A stretch of DNA of 64,000 nucleotides from Cohnella lupini (GTDB lineage: Bacteria; Bacillota; Bacilli; Paenibacillales; Paenibacillaceae): positions 124,001-188,000 of the forward strand of contig NZ_QRDY01000003.1 in the NCBI RefSeq assembly GCF_003386205.1. The letters run 5' to 3'. Below, piece by piece: positions 56,960 through 64,000 of the stretch. The position numbers and the translations under genes are program-made. The notes under the pieces were generated by a model, which saw nothing but the letters and a program-made list of their open reading frames with translations, was not told the DNA's origin and searched no databases. The first letter of the stretch is position 1. Every line of letters begins with the position of its first letter.

Positions 56960-57851
56960 TACGGCCAGCATAACGGAGAGAGAGAGGATATCCCCGCCTT
57001 CAGTCGCACCCGGCAAGGGCAGGATTATTCTTAACGTACTCGGAGGTTTGTCGGTAGTTGGTAAAGCATCGCTTAGCTACTTGGTGCTTATTTATTTATT
57101 CGTTCTGGTGGCGCCTTTGTTTCTGGCTCATTCCCCGACCGATACCGACCCGCTTTCGGTAACCCTTCCCGCCAGCGGTCAGCATTGGCTCGGCACGGAC
57201 GAGCTTGGGCGCGACGAGCTTGCGCGTATCGTCTCAGGGGGGCGGATAACGTTGATGGTCGGACTTGCGGCGATGGCGCTCGCGGTTGTGCTCGGCGGAT
57301 TGCTAGGCTCGATAGCCGGATTCTTCGGGGGCAAGACGGAGTACGTCATTATGCGGCTTGTCGATATGATGCTTTCCATCCCGTCTTTTTTCCTCATTCT
57401 GATCGAGATTACTTCGTTCGGCAACAGTCCTCCCGTCGTCATCGTTGCCGTGGGCTTTACTTACTGGCCGCAGATGGCCCGGATCGTACACGCCGAAGTG
57501 ATGAAATGGCGCGACAGCAGCTTGGTGGAAGCGGAGACGACGCTCGGTGCCGGTCCTTGGCGAATTTTGTTTCGGCACGTCGTTCCGCAAACGTATTCTT
57601 CCATTATCGTTCTGGCCACGCTAGGCATCGGCTGGGCGATACTGGCCGAATCGGGCTTGTCTTACCTGGGTCTCGGCATTCAACCGCCGTTGGCTTCATG
57701 GGGGAACATGCTTCAACAATCGCAGAATTATATCTGGACGGCACCTGTTCTTGCGGTATACCCTGGCGTATTCATCCTGCTTACCGTGCTTTCGTACAGC
57801 TTGCTCGGCGAAGCGCTAAGGGACGTCCTCGATCCCAAATTAAAACGGTGA
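56952..57851 (+). CDS. ABC transporter permease (DppC/OppC family)
   Basis: 299 residues, second membrane subunit. After a 35-residue cytoplasmic N-terminus comes the first membrane helix and the family signature HWLGTDELGRDELARIV, then the docking loop EAETTLGAGPWRILFRHVV and the C-terminal LGEALRDVLDPKLKR. The start lies within the preceding gene, so translation is coupled. Confidence 0.93.
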   Translation: MSNTASITERERISPPSVAPGKGRIILNVLGGLSVVGKASLSYLVLIYLFVLVAPLFLAHSPTDTDPLSVTLPASGQHWLGTDELGRDELARIVSGGRITLMVGLAAMALAVVLGGLLGSIAGFFGGKTEYVIMRLVDMMLSIPSFFLILIEITSFGNSPPVVIVAVGFTYWPQMARIVHAEVMKWRDSSLVEAETTLGAGPWRILFRHVVPQTYSSIIVLATLGIGWAILAESGLSYLGLGIQPPLASWGNMLQQSQNYIWTAPVLAVYPGVFILLTVLSYSLLGEALRDVLDPKLKR

Positions 57852-57873
57852 AGGCGGAGAGGAGGGGCAGGTT

Positions 57874-58857
57874 ATGGGTAAAAAGCTCATGGAAATACGT
57901 GATTTAAAAACCTACTTCCAGACGAAAAATGCGTTGATTCGCGCGGTGGACGGCATCGATCTGGATGTGGAGGAAGGGCAAATCGTTTGCATCGTCGGAG
58001 AATCGGGCAGCGGGAAGAGCGTGACGTCCCTCTCTATTATGAGGTTGCTACCCGGACCCAAGGGACGTATTACGTCCGGGGAAGTCCGCTTCGAAGGTAA
58101 AGATCTGTCTAAGCTGTCGGAGAAGGAAATGGATGCCGTTCGCGGCGACCGGATTTCGATGATATTCCAGGAGCCGATGACCGCGTTGAATCCGGTAATG
58201 AAAGTAGGCAAGCAAATCGAGGAAGTGCTGCTGCGCCACCGGAAGGTGACGAAGTCCGAAGCTAAGAGCAAAGCGATCGAAACGCTCAGGTTCGTCGGAG
58301 TACCTCGGGCGGAGCACATCGTGAACGAATATCCGCACCAATTGTCAGGCGGAATGCGGCAACGGGTGATGATCGCGATGGCGATGGTCTGCGAACCGAG
58401 GCTGCTGATCGCGGACGAGCCGACAACGGCGCTGGACGTTACGATCCAGATTCAAGTGCTTGAGCTGATGAAGAAGATGAGAGACGAACGTAAAACGTCA
58501 ATTATTCTCATCACGCATGATCTTGGAGTCGTTGCGGAGATGGCGGATCACGTCGTCGTTATGTATGCGGGCCAAGTGGTGGAGAGTACGGGGGCTGACG
58601 CGATTTTCGAGAAGCCCATGCATCCTTACACGCAAGCGTTGCTGGCTTCGATACCGTCGCTGGAGGAAGACAAAGAAGTGCTGTATTCGATACCGGGGAC
58701 GGTTCCGAGCGCGGGCGCGTTTCCTAAGGGCTGCCGGTTCGCCGACCGTTGCTCGTCGGCTCAGCCTTCGTGCACCGAGGAAATGCCCGAGCTGCGCGAG
58801 GTTCTTCCGGAGCATTTCGTCCGGTGCGCATTAGTCCCGAACGGAGGTGCGGCATGA
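57874..58857 (+). CDS. ABC transporter ATP-binding protein (DppD/OppD family)
   Basis: 327 residues. Walker A GESGSGKSVTS, signature [15 protein letters not shown], Walker [15 protein letters not shown], and the oligopeptide C-terminal extension with the Cys-containing CRFADRCSSAQPSC. ATG after GGAGAGGAGG. Its stop codon overlaps the start of the partner ATPase gene (ATGA). Confidence 0.94.
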   Translation: MGKKLMEIRDLKTYFQTKNALIRAVDGIDLDVEEGQIVCIVGESGSGKSVTSLSIMRLLPGPKGRITSGEVRFEGKDLSKLSEKEMDAVRGDRISMIFQEPMTALNPVMKVGKQIEEVLLRHRKVTKSEAKSKAIETLRFVGVPRAEHIVNEYPHQLSGGMRQRVMIAMAMVCEPRLLIADEPTTALDVTIQIQVLELMKKMRDERKTSIILITHDLGVVAEMADHVVVMYAGQVVESTGADAIFEKPMHPYTQALLASIPSLEEDKEVLYSIPGTVPSAGAFPKGCRFADRCSSAQPSCTEEMPELREVLPEHFVRCALVPNGGAA

Positions 58858-59822
58858 GCGAAATGCTGCTTGAAGTGAAGGGGATCAAAAAATACTTCCC
58901 GATCAAATCGGGTTTTCTCCGCAGGACGACCGGCCATGTCAAAGCGGTCGACGGCGTGTCCTTTCAATTGAAGAAAGGGGAGACTCTTGGCATCGTAGGA
59001 GAATCGGGCTGCGGCAAGTCGACGACCGGCCGGATGATCATGCGGGTGTTGGAGCCGACGGAAGGCAGCATTTTGTTTGAAGGCCAAGATATCGCCAAGA
59101 TGAGCCCCGGCAGTTTGAGGAAGCTTCGCAAAGATTTTCAAATGGTGTTTCAGGATCCGTACTCGTCCCTAAACCAGAAAATGACGGTTCGCGATTTGAT
59201 CGCCGAGCCTTTCCGTATTCATAATCAGCCGTTATCTCATTCGGAAATCGACGGAGCAGTATGCAGGCTTCTCGAGACGGTAGGGCTGAGAACCGGAGAC
59301 CGGTTCCGTCACCCGCATGAATTCTCGGGAGGGCAACGGCAACGAATCGTCATCGCGCGCGCGCTCGCTCTCAACCCGAAGCTGATCGTGGCGGACGAAG
59401 CGGTATCCGCGCTCGACGTATCGATCCAATCGCAAATTCTGAATCTGATGGTCGATTTGAAGCGGGAGTATAATCTAAGCTATATTTTCATATCGCACAA
59501 TCTCGCGGTCGTTAAGCATATCAGCGACCGGGTCGGCGTGATGTACTTGGGAAATATGGTCGAGCTGGCTCCTAAGCAAGGGTTGTTTGCGCAGCCTTTG
59601 CATCCGTATACCGAAGCGTTACTATCGGCGGCACCGGAGCCTAAGCGCATTGAGCGGCGGGAACGGATCATTCTTCAGGGAGACGTGCCGAGCCCTGCGA
59701 ATCCTCCTCATGGCTGTCCGTTCCACACGCGTTGTCCGAAGGCTTTCGACCGCTGTGCCATGGAGCGTCCGGCTCTGAAGGAGGTCGTTCCCGATCATCA
59801 GGTGGCATGTTTCCTGTATTGA
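58854..59822 (+). CDS. ABC transporter ATP-binding protein (DppF/OppF family)
   Basis: 322 residues. Walker [15 protein letters not shown], signature [15 protein letters not shown], Walker [15 protein letters not shown] (Ala instead of the usual Pro after ADE), C-terminal [17 protein letters not shown] 58854 overlaps the stop of the preceding gene; a longer frame from 58749 is an artefact inside it. Completes the second importer. Confidence 0.94.
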   Translation: MSEMLLEVKGIKKYFPIKSGFLRRTTGHVKAVDGVSFQLKKGETLGIVGESGCGKSTTGRMIMRVLEPTEGSILFEGQDIAKMSPGSLRKLRKDFQMVFQDPYSSLNQKMTVRDLIAEPFRIHNQPLSHSEIDGAVCRLLETVGLRTGDRFRHPHEFSGGQRQRIVIARALALNPKLIVADEAVSALDVSIQSQILNLMVDLKREYNLSYIFISHNLAVVKHISDRVGVMYLGNMVELAPKQGLFAQPLHPYTEALLSAAPEPKRIERRERIILQGDVPSPANPPHGCPFHTRCPKAFDRCAMERPALKEVVPDHQVACFLY

Positions 59823-59848
59823 ATATGCTAGGAAGGGAGCAGAGAACA

Positions 59849-61213
59849 ATGACTGTTACGGATAAAAGAAAGCTACTGTTCTCGACGATAGACGAAGTAG
59901 CCGCGCTATATCGCGCAAAAGCAGTTTCGCCGGTCGAAGTTACCGAGGCGGTATTGGAGCGTTTGGCCTTATTGGAACCTAAGCTTAACGCCTTCGTTAC
60001 CGTGTTGGCGGATCAGGCGATCGTTCAGGCGAAGGCGGCTGAAGCCGTCTTCTTGAAGGGCGAGGCGACGACGGGCAAGCTGCTCGGAATTCCGGTCTCT
60101 TTGAAGGATATATTCGCAACCAAAGGCATTCGTACGACGATAGGTTCGCGAATAATGAGCGATAACATACCGGACGAAGATGCCTATGTGTACGGCGCGC
60201 TTATTCGGGCTGGAGCGGTCGTATTCGGCAAGACGCACATGCTGGAATTCGCCTACGGCTCTATCCATCCCGATTACGGACAATGCAACAATCCTTGGGA
60301 CGTGAATCGCACGGCCGGTGGCTCCAGCACCGGGTCGGGATCGTCGATTGCGGCCGGGATCGGTTATGCCTCGTTGGGCACGGACACCGGAGGATCGATA
60401 CGCGCGCCGGCTTCTTTTTGCGGAATCGTTGGCCTAAAGCCAACTTACGATTTAGTGCCCCGGCAAGGAACCTTTCCGCTATCCGACAGTCTGGACCATG
60501 TCGGCCCGCTGACCAGAACGGTCAAGGATAACGCCATTGTGCTGGAGAGCATCTCCACGGCGACCTTCGACTACGATGCGGTATTTTCCGGTGATGTTCG
60601 CGGAATGAAGGTGGGCGTGCTGCGATCGCTGACGGATTCTATCGCAGATACGGAAATCAGGGAGTTGTCTTTGGCCGCGGTAGATACGCTGCTAATGTTA
60701 GGCGCGACGATTATAGAGTCGACGATTCTTTCAATAGAAGAAGTGGAAGAGATCGCGATTCCGCTGTTGCTTGCGGAAGCATCTACCCACCATAGGCAGT
60801 GGTTTCCTCATAGGGAGAAGGATTACGCGCCATCCACGTTCGCCAATATCAAGGAAGGTTTTAACATAACGGCAGTGCAATACTTGACGGCGTTGGAGCG
60901 TCGGCGAAAGTTCACGGAAGTCGTAAACGGGAGCTTGGCCGATGTCGACGTCCTCGTATGCCCTAGCTTTCCGTTCACCGCGACGATGAAGGATCCTTCG
61001 TTCGAGGAAGGGAGCTTCGACGTCTCCTTGCGGACGATTCCTTTTAATGTTACGGGACATCCTGCGCTCGTTGTTTCCGCGGGAAATACCTTATCGGACA
61101 ATTTGCCGGTCGGCTTCCAAATCGTAGGCAAACACGGAGACGAAGCATCGGTGTACCGAATCGCGCATGCTCTGCAGGTTGCGCTGGGAGGTTTCCGCGA
61201 GCCTCCGTTGTAA
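59849..61213 (+). CDS. Amidase (amidase signature family)
   Basis: Hydrolyses a carboxamide to acid and ammonia. The Ser-cisSer-Lys machinery is visible: Lys86 in VSLKDIFATKG, the Ser-rich loop GGSSTGSGSSIAAG (158-170) and the nucleophile Ser183 in GTDTGGSIRAP. 454 residues with ATG 59849 (AGGAAGGGAG upstream); a frame starting at 59732 lies in the ATPase gene. GatA-like in sequence but no gatB or gatC adjoin, so a catabolic amidase coupled to the importer is more likely than a role in Gln-tRNA formation. The gene ends at a symmetric hairpin. Confidence 0.92.
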   Translation: MTVTDKRKLLFSTIDEVAALYRAKAVSPVEVTEAVLERLALLEPKLNAFVTVLADQAIVQAKAAEAVFLKGEATTGKLLGIPVSLKDIFATKGIRTTIGSRIMSDNIPDEDAYVYGALIRAGAVVFGKTHMLEFAYGSIHPDYGQCNNPWDVNRTAGGSSTGSGSSIAAGIGYASLGTDTGGSIRAPASFCGIVGLKPTYDLVPRQGTFPLSDSLDHVGPLTRTVKDNAIVLESISTATFDYDAVFSGDVRGMKVGVLRSLTDSIADTEIRELSLAAVDTLLMLGATIIESTILSIEEVEEIAIPLLLAEASTHHRQWFPHREKDYAPSTFANIKEGFNITAVQYLTALERRRKFTEVVNGSLADVDVLVCPSFPFTATMKDPSFEEGSFDVSLRTIPFNVTGHPALVVSAGNTLSDNLPVGFQIVGKHGDEASVYRIAHALQVALGGFREPPL

Positions 61214-61257
61214 GCGGGAAGTTAACCAATCGTAAGTTTCGCTCGAGGCGGGCAATG

Positions 61258-61291
61258 CACAAGACCGGGGATCAAAATCCCCGGTCTTGTG
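61258..61291 (+). terminator. Hairpin after the amidase gene
   Basis: CACAAGACCGGGGA and TCCCCGGTCTTGTG form a perfect 14-bp stem around TCAAAA minus its edges. Only TCATTT follows, so termination may be incomplete. Confidence 0.65.
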
Positions 61292-61363
61292 TCATTTAAT
61301 ATGACGCAAATGTATGCCGTGTTGTCAATAACGAAGCTTAGTTTCTATTATTTTTGTCGTTTT

Positions 61364-61413
61364 CACAATATTGTGTTAATTAAGTTGACGTATATATATC
61401 GCAACTATATATT
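61364..61413 (+). promoter_or_regulatory. Promoter with upstream palindrome for the BMP/Rieske operon
   Basis: TTGACG (61385-61390), 17 bases, TATATT (61408-61413). The perfect palindrome CACAATATTGTG (61364-61375) ends 9 bases before the -35 element, a position suited to an activator or repressor. Confidence 0.65.
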
Positions 61414-61505
61414 TCAAATAAGAACAAATGTCGATTCGCCCAAAACCTGGTCTTTGCGGACGAGCGACGATAGAGAAACCACGAGGATAGAGAGGAGAAA
61501 CACGC

Positions 61506-62672
61506 ATGTTAAAAAAGGGTTGGGTAGTCATTCTGTCTTTATTAATGGTATTCGCGGTCGCTTGTTCCAATAAGGAGGAAGCCTCTCCATCGGCAAGCTC
61601 GAGCGCGCCAGCTTCAAGCGAAGCACCCGCAAGCAGCGCGGCGGCATCGCCGGAAGCTTCCCCATCCGCTTCCGAGAAGCCTTTGCCGAAGGTCGCGTTC
61701 GTCTATATCGGAGTTGCCGGCGACGGCGGCTGGACCTATCAGCATGATCTAGGTCGCTTAGAAATGGAGAAGGAATTCGGAATCAAATCGACCGTAGTGG
61801 AGAACGTACCGGAAGGTCCGGACGCCGAGCGGGTATTCGAGGATTTGGCGAAGGATAACGACATTATCATCGGTACCAGCTTCGGATACATGGATTCGAT
61901 GGCCGCGGTGGCCGCGAAACATCCGGATAAAATTTTCCTCCATAATACGGGTTATAAAACGGCAGAGAATCTTGCCACATACATGGGCCGCGAATATCAA
62001 AGCGGATACCTCGTCGGGATGACCGCCGGCAAAATGACCAAAAACAATAAAATCGGTTACGTAGCGGCGTTCCCTATTCCGGAAGTCGTCTATACGATCA
62101 ATGCATTCACCTTAGGCGCTCAGAGCGTGAACCCCGACATCGAAGTATCGGTCGTCTGGAGCAATACATGGTTCGATCCGACGGTAGAACGCCAAGCGGC
62201 CGTTAGCTTGCTGGACAAAGGCGTCGATGTGCTCGCGGCTTACCAGGATTCGCCGGCCAGCATTCAAGCGGCAGCGGAGAAAGGCGTGTGGGGCATCGGT
62301 AACGACTCCGATATGAGCCGGTTCGCTCCGGAAACTTACTTAACGAACCCGGTATGGGATTGGGGCCCTTATTACATCGATACGGTCAAGAAATACATGG
62401 ACGGAACATGGAAAACCGAAGCCTATTGGGGGCATATGAGCACGGGAATTACCGATATCGCTCCGTTCGGCAAGAACGTTCCTCAAGACGTGAAGGATTT
62501 GGTCGAAGCTAAGAAGAAGGAAATCATCGACGGAACGTTCGAGGTGTTCACGGGTCCGATTACCGACGCTTCCGGCAAGGTTCACGGCGAAGCCGGCAAA
62601 CCGCTCTCGGATGAAGAGGTTCTCTCCACGAACTGGTTCGTCAAAGGCGTGTCCGGAACGATTCCGCAATAA
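61506..62672 (+). CDS. BMP-family substrate-binding lipoprotein (PnrA/Med type)
   Basis: Lipid-anchored receptor of the BMP class; characterised members bind purine nucleosides and related compounds for a dedicated ABC importer. Signal peptide with lipobox AVAC, a 35-residue Ala/Ser/Pro tether, then VAFVYIGVAGDGGWTYQHD and DIIIGTSFGYMDSM, GREYQSGYLVGMTAGKM, the typical BMP strands. 388 residues. ATG after AGAGAGGAG. No BMP-type permeases or ATPase are in view, and the following gene is an oxygenase, so the pairing suggests import then oxidation of one compound. Confidence 0.92.
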   Translation: MLKKGWVVILSLLMVFAVACSNKEEASPSASSSAPASSEAPASSAAASPEASPSASEKPLPKVAFVYIGVAGDGGWTYQHDLGRLEMEKEFGIKSTVVENVPEGPDAERVFEDLAKDNDIIIGTSFGYMDSMAAVAAKHPDKIFLHNTGYKTAENLATYMGREYQSGYLVGMTAGKMTKNNKIGYVAAFPIPEVVYTINAFTLGAQSVNPDIEVSVVWSNTWFDPTVERQAAVSLLDKGVDVLAAYQDSPASIQAAAEKGVWGIGNDSDMSRFAPETYLTNPVWDWGPYYIDTVKKYMDGTWKTEAYWGHMSTGITDIAPFGKNVPQDVKDLVEAKKKEIIDGTFEVFTGPITDASGKVHGEAGKPLSDEEVLSTNWFVKGVSGTIPQ

Positions 62673-62689
62673 GGAAAGGGGCTTGTCCT

Positions 62690-63670
62690 ATGGTAGACGA
62701 TTTGTCTCCCGCCATGCTGGAACAATGGTATCCGGCCTTTCTTTCCTCAGAACTGCGCGATAAACCGGTTCCCGCTACGCTATTCGGGAAACAAATCGTT
62801 TTGTTCCGAACGAGCAACGGCATTCATGCTTTCAGGGATCTGTGCATCCATCGGGGAGTGCCGCTTTCCTTGGGCCGGGTGGAAAACGACGAATTGATAT
62901 GCGCATATCACGGATGGAGGTACGACGGGTGCGGGAATTGCGTGAGGATTCCCTCCTTGCCGGCCGATCGGGCGATTCCCGACAAAGCGAAGGCAAGCGC
63001 GTATGCATGTTTCGAGCGACACGGACTCGTCTGGATTTGCTTGGGAACTCCGAAGGATAGCGAGCCGTCGTTTTTTCCGAATTTGAGGGAAGATCTCAAG
63101 GTCGTATTGATGGGGCCTTACGAGATTGCCGCCGCGGGTCCGCGGATCGTAGAGAACTTCCTGGACGTCTCGCATCTGATGTTCGTCCATGAAGGCTTGC
63201 TCGGTGATAGCCAATTTCCGGAAATCCAAGATTACCGCGTGAGCGACAACGACGGGATTCTCCGTACGGATGAAATCGTCGTCTTCCAACCGGATGCCGA
63301 CGGACGCGGCACAAGCATGAACAGCCATTATACTTATGAAGTATACGGACCGTTCACGGCGGCTTTGATCAAACGAAATCCGGACAATGACGAAATGTTC
63401 CACCTGTTCTTGATGGTTCTGCCCATGACGGAGCAGAAGAGCAGGGCATACATGCTGAAGGCGCGCAATTACGATAAGGAAGCCCCGGACGATGCGTTCA
63501 TCGCGTTCCAGGACACTCTGATCGAACAAGATCGCGTTATGGTCGAGAATCAGAAGCCGGAGCTGCTGCCGCTTGATTTGCAAGCGGAGCTTCATCTTAA
63601 GTGCGATAGAATGAGCATTGCCTACAGGCAGCATCTGAAGCAGTGGGGCGTTACGTTCGGAACGGCATAA
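62690..63670 (+). CDS. Rieske non-heme iron oxygenase, alpha subunit
   Basis: 326 residues. N-terminal Rieske domain with Cys52/His54 (LCIHRGVP) and Cys71/His74 (CAYHGWRYDG); catalytic domain with the mononuclear iron motif NFLDVSHLMFVHEG (Asp-x2-His-x4-His). The size and layout resemble vanillate O-demethylase or similar monooxygenases and N-demethylases rather than two-subunit dioxygenases. It needs electrons from a reductase, which is not encoded in the window. Starts 17 bases after the BMP gene with AAGGAAAGGGG, hence one operon. A terminator follows. Confidence 0.92.
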   Translation: MVDDLSPAMLEQWYPAFLSSELRDKPVPATLFGKQIVLFRTSNGIHAFRDLCIHRGVPLSLGRVENDELICAYHGWRYDGCGNCVRIPSLPADRAIPDKAKASAYACFERHGLVWICLGTPKDSEPSFFPNLREDLKVVLMGPYEIAAAGPRIVENFLDVSHLMFVHEGLLGDSQFPEIQDYRVSDNDGILRTDEIVVFQPDADGRGTSMNSHYTYEVYGPFTAALIKRNPDNDEMFHLFLMVLPMTEQKSRAYMLKARNYDKEAPDDAFIAFQDTLIEQDRVMVENQKPELLPLDLQAELHLKCDRMSIAYRQHLKQWGVTFGTA

Positions 63671-63684
63671 CGGATTAGGAAGAG

Positions 63685-63717
63685 ACCTCGCACAGGATCG
63701 CATTGTGCGGGGTTTTT
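63685..63717 (+). terminator. Terminator of the BMP/Rieske operon
   Basis: ACCTCGCACA and TGTGCGGGGT pair over ten positions (one G-T), followed by five T. Confidence 0.85.
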
Positions 63718-63868
63718 CCGTGCGCGGACGAATCGGCGAAAATAAACGGGGAAATGTTGCACTTGGTTTGCGCGCATGATACAACATAGAATACGAAGGT
63801 TTTGCGTACGATGACAGCAAGTCTCAACGCAGGCATTATCCGATTTGCTGCACAGGGAGTTGAAAGGT

Positions 63869-64000
63869 ATGGTAAACGAACCGAATTCTCCTCGCGATGA
63901 GGAAGAGAAACGGTTGCTGGTCGTGCTTGAGCAGGTAGGACGCCGGATGCGCAAGGAGCTTTCGCTGCTTGGCGACCGGCGCGAGGACGTGGTCGGGATT
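63869..64000 (+). CDS. Start of an unidentified gene, possibly a MarR-type regulator (3' end outside window)
   Basis: ATG 63869 with GGAGTTGAAAGG upstream opens a frame that runs to the window edge (44 codons). The visible part is charged and helical (EEEKRLLVVLEQVGRRMRKE). This could be the first helix of a MarR-type regulator, but the fragment is too short to identify. It has its own intergenic region after a terminator. Confidence 0.5.
   Translation, partial: MVNEPNSPRDEEEKRLLVVLEQVGRRMRKELSLLGDRREDVVGI

Noticed and set aside
63754-63787. ATGTTG/CAACAT inverted repeat before the last gene
   Set aside because: Six-base arms separated by 22 bases are too weak to call an operator.
62780-63820. 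Minus-strand open frame of 346 codons
   Set aside because: Runs antisense to the Rieske oxygenase gene, whose motifs are complete; a shadow of biased codons.
1-64000. CRISPR arrays, insertion sequences, prophage, tRNA or rRNA genes
   Set aside because: No regularly spaced repeats, transposase, integrase or phage proteins, and no cloverleaf or rRNA-like sequence was noticed; a tRNA search was not run.

Overview
The window comes from an endospore-forming member of the Firmicutes, most likely Paenibacillaceae (Paenibacillus or Cohnella type). Pointers are a gamma-type spore protein gene, PrkA, SpoVR, an AbrB-family regulator, strong AGGAGG ribosome sites with frequent TTG/GTG starts, LiaFSR, EcsAB, Agr-type peptide signalling and many lipoprotein-borne ABC importers. 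Base composition is moderate to high in GC except for one clearly AT-rich stretch near 42.6-44.1 kb. I saw no tRNA, rRNA, CRISPR array, insertion sequence or prophage.

Layout: 1-0.9 kb, 3' end of thrS. 1.3-12.4 kb, a probable operon: ROK repressor, class 3 L-asparaginase, a complete oligopeptide-type ABC importer, an M17 aminopeptidase, a CutC-family protein and a ROK sugar kinase. It reads as a pathway that imports a small peptide or glycopeptide and splits it. 12.4-21.4 kb: a frameshifted sigma factor, a 43-residue spore protein, a soluble chemoreceptor, amt, a Fur-boxed siderophore lipoprotein, liaFSR and a YugN-like gene. 21.5-32.5 kb: htrA with a CssRS-like two-component pair, ispH, DUF2062, aroF, glnA (GSI-beta), serC, trmL and an AbrB-like gene. 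32.5-41.1 kb: a small membrane protein, a degenerate aminotransferase fold, Rieske protein plus DUF2161 nuclease, prkA, ecsAB and a GH18 chitinase-like enzyme.

41.2-44.6 kb is the most distinctive part: an Agr-like quorum-sensing island with a divergent AgrC-type kinase, a multi-pass membrane protein lacking a kinase, AgrB, an unlisted 40-residue AgrD whose predicted thiolactone ring is CLWIM, and a LytTR regulator with no receiver domain. A pair of LytTR-like half sites spaced 22 bases apart lies just downstream, ahead of a methyltransferase/MATE pair.

44.7-50.7 kb: methyltransferase, MATE exporter, SDR, a second HtrA without a PDZ domain, and spoVR. 50.8-63.7 kb: a second catabolic locus, with an M19 dipeptidase-like and an alpha/beta hydrolase facing an IclR regulator, a second oligopeptide ABC importer, an amidase, a BMP-type lipoprotein and a Rieske oxygenase. 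The window ends inside an unidentified reading frame.

Regulation is readable at several points. GlnR/TnrA-type operators (TGTNA-N7-TNACA) precede amt and glnA. A Fur box covers the siderophore lipoprotein promoter. Matching direct repeats lie upstream of both htrA genes. Candidate IclR repeats lie in the divergent 53 kb region. Good sigma-A promoters with 17-base spacers are visible at 1.1, 16.7 (two), 27.1, 28.6 and 61.4 kb.
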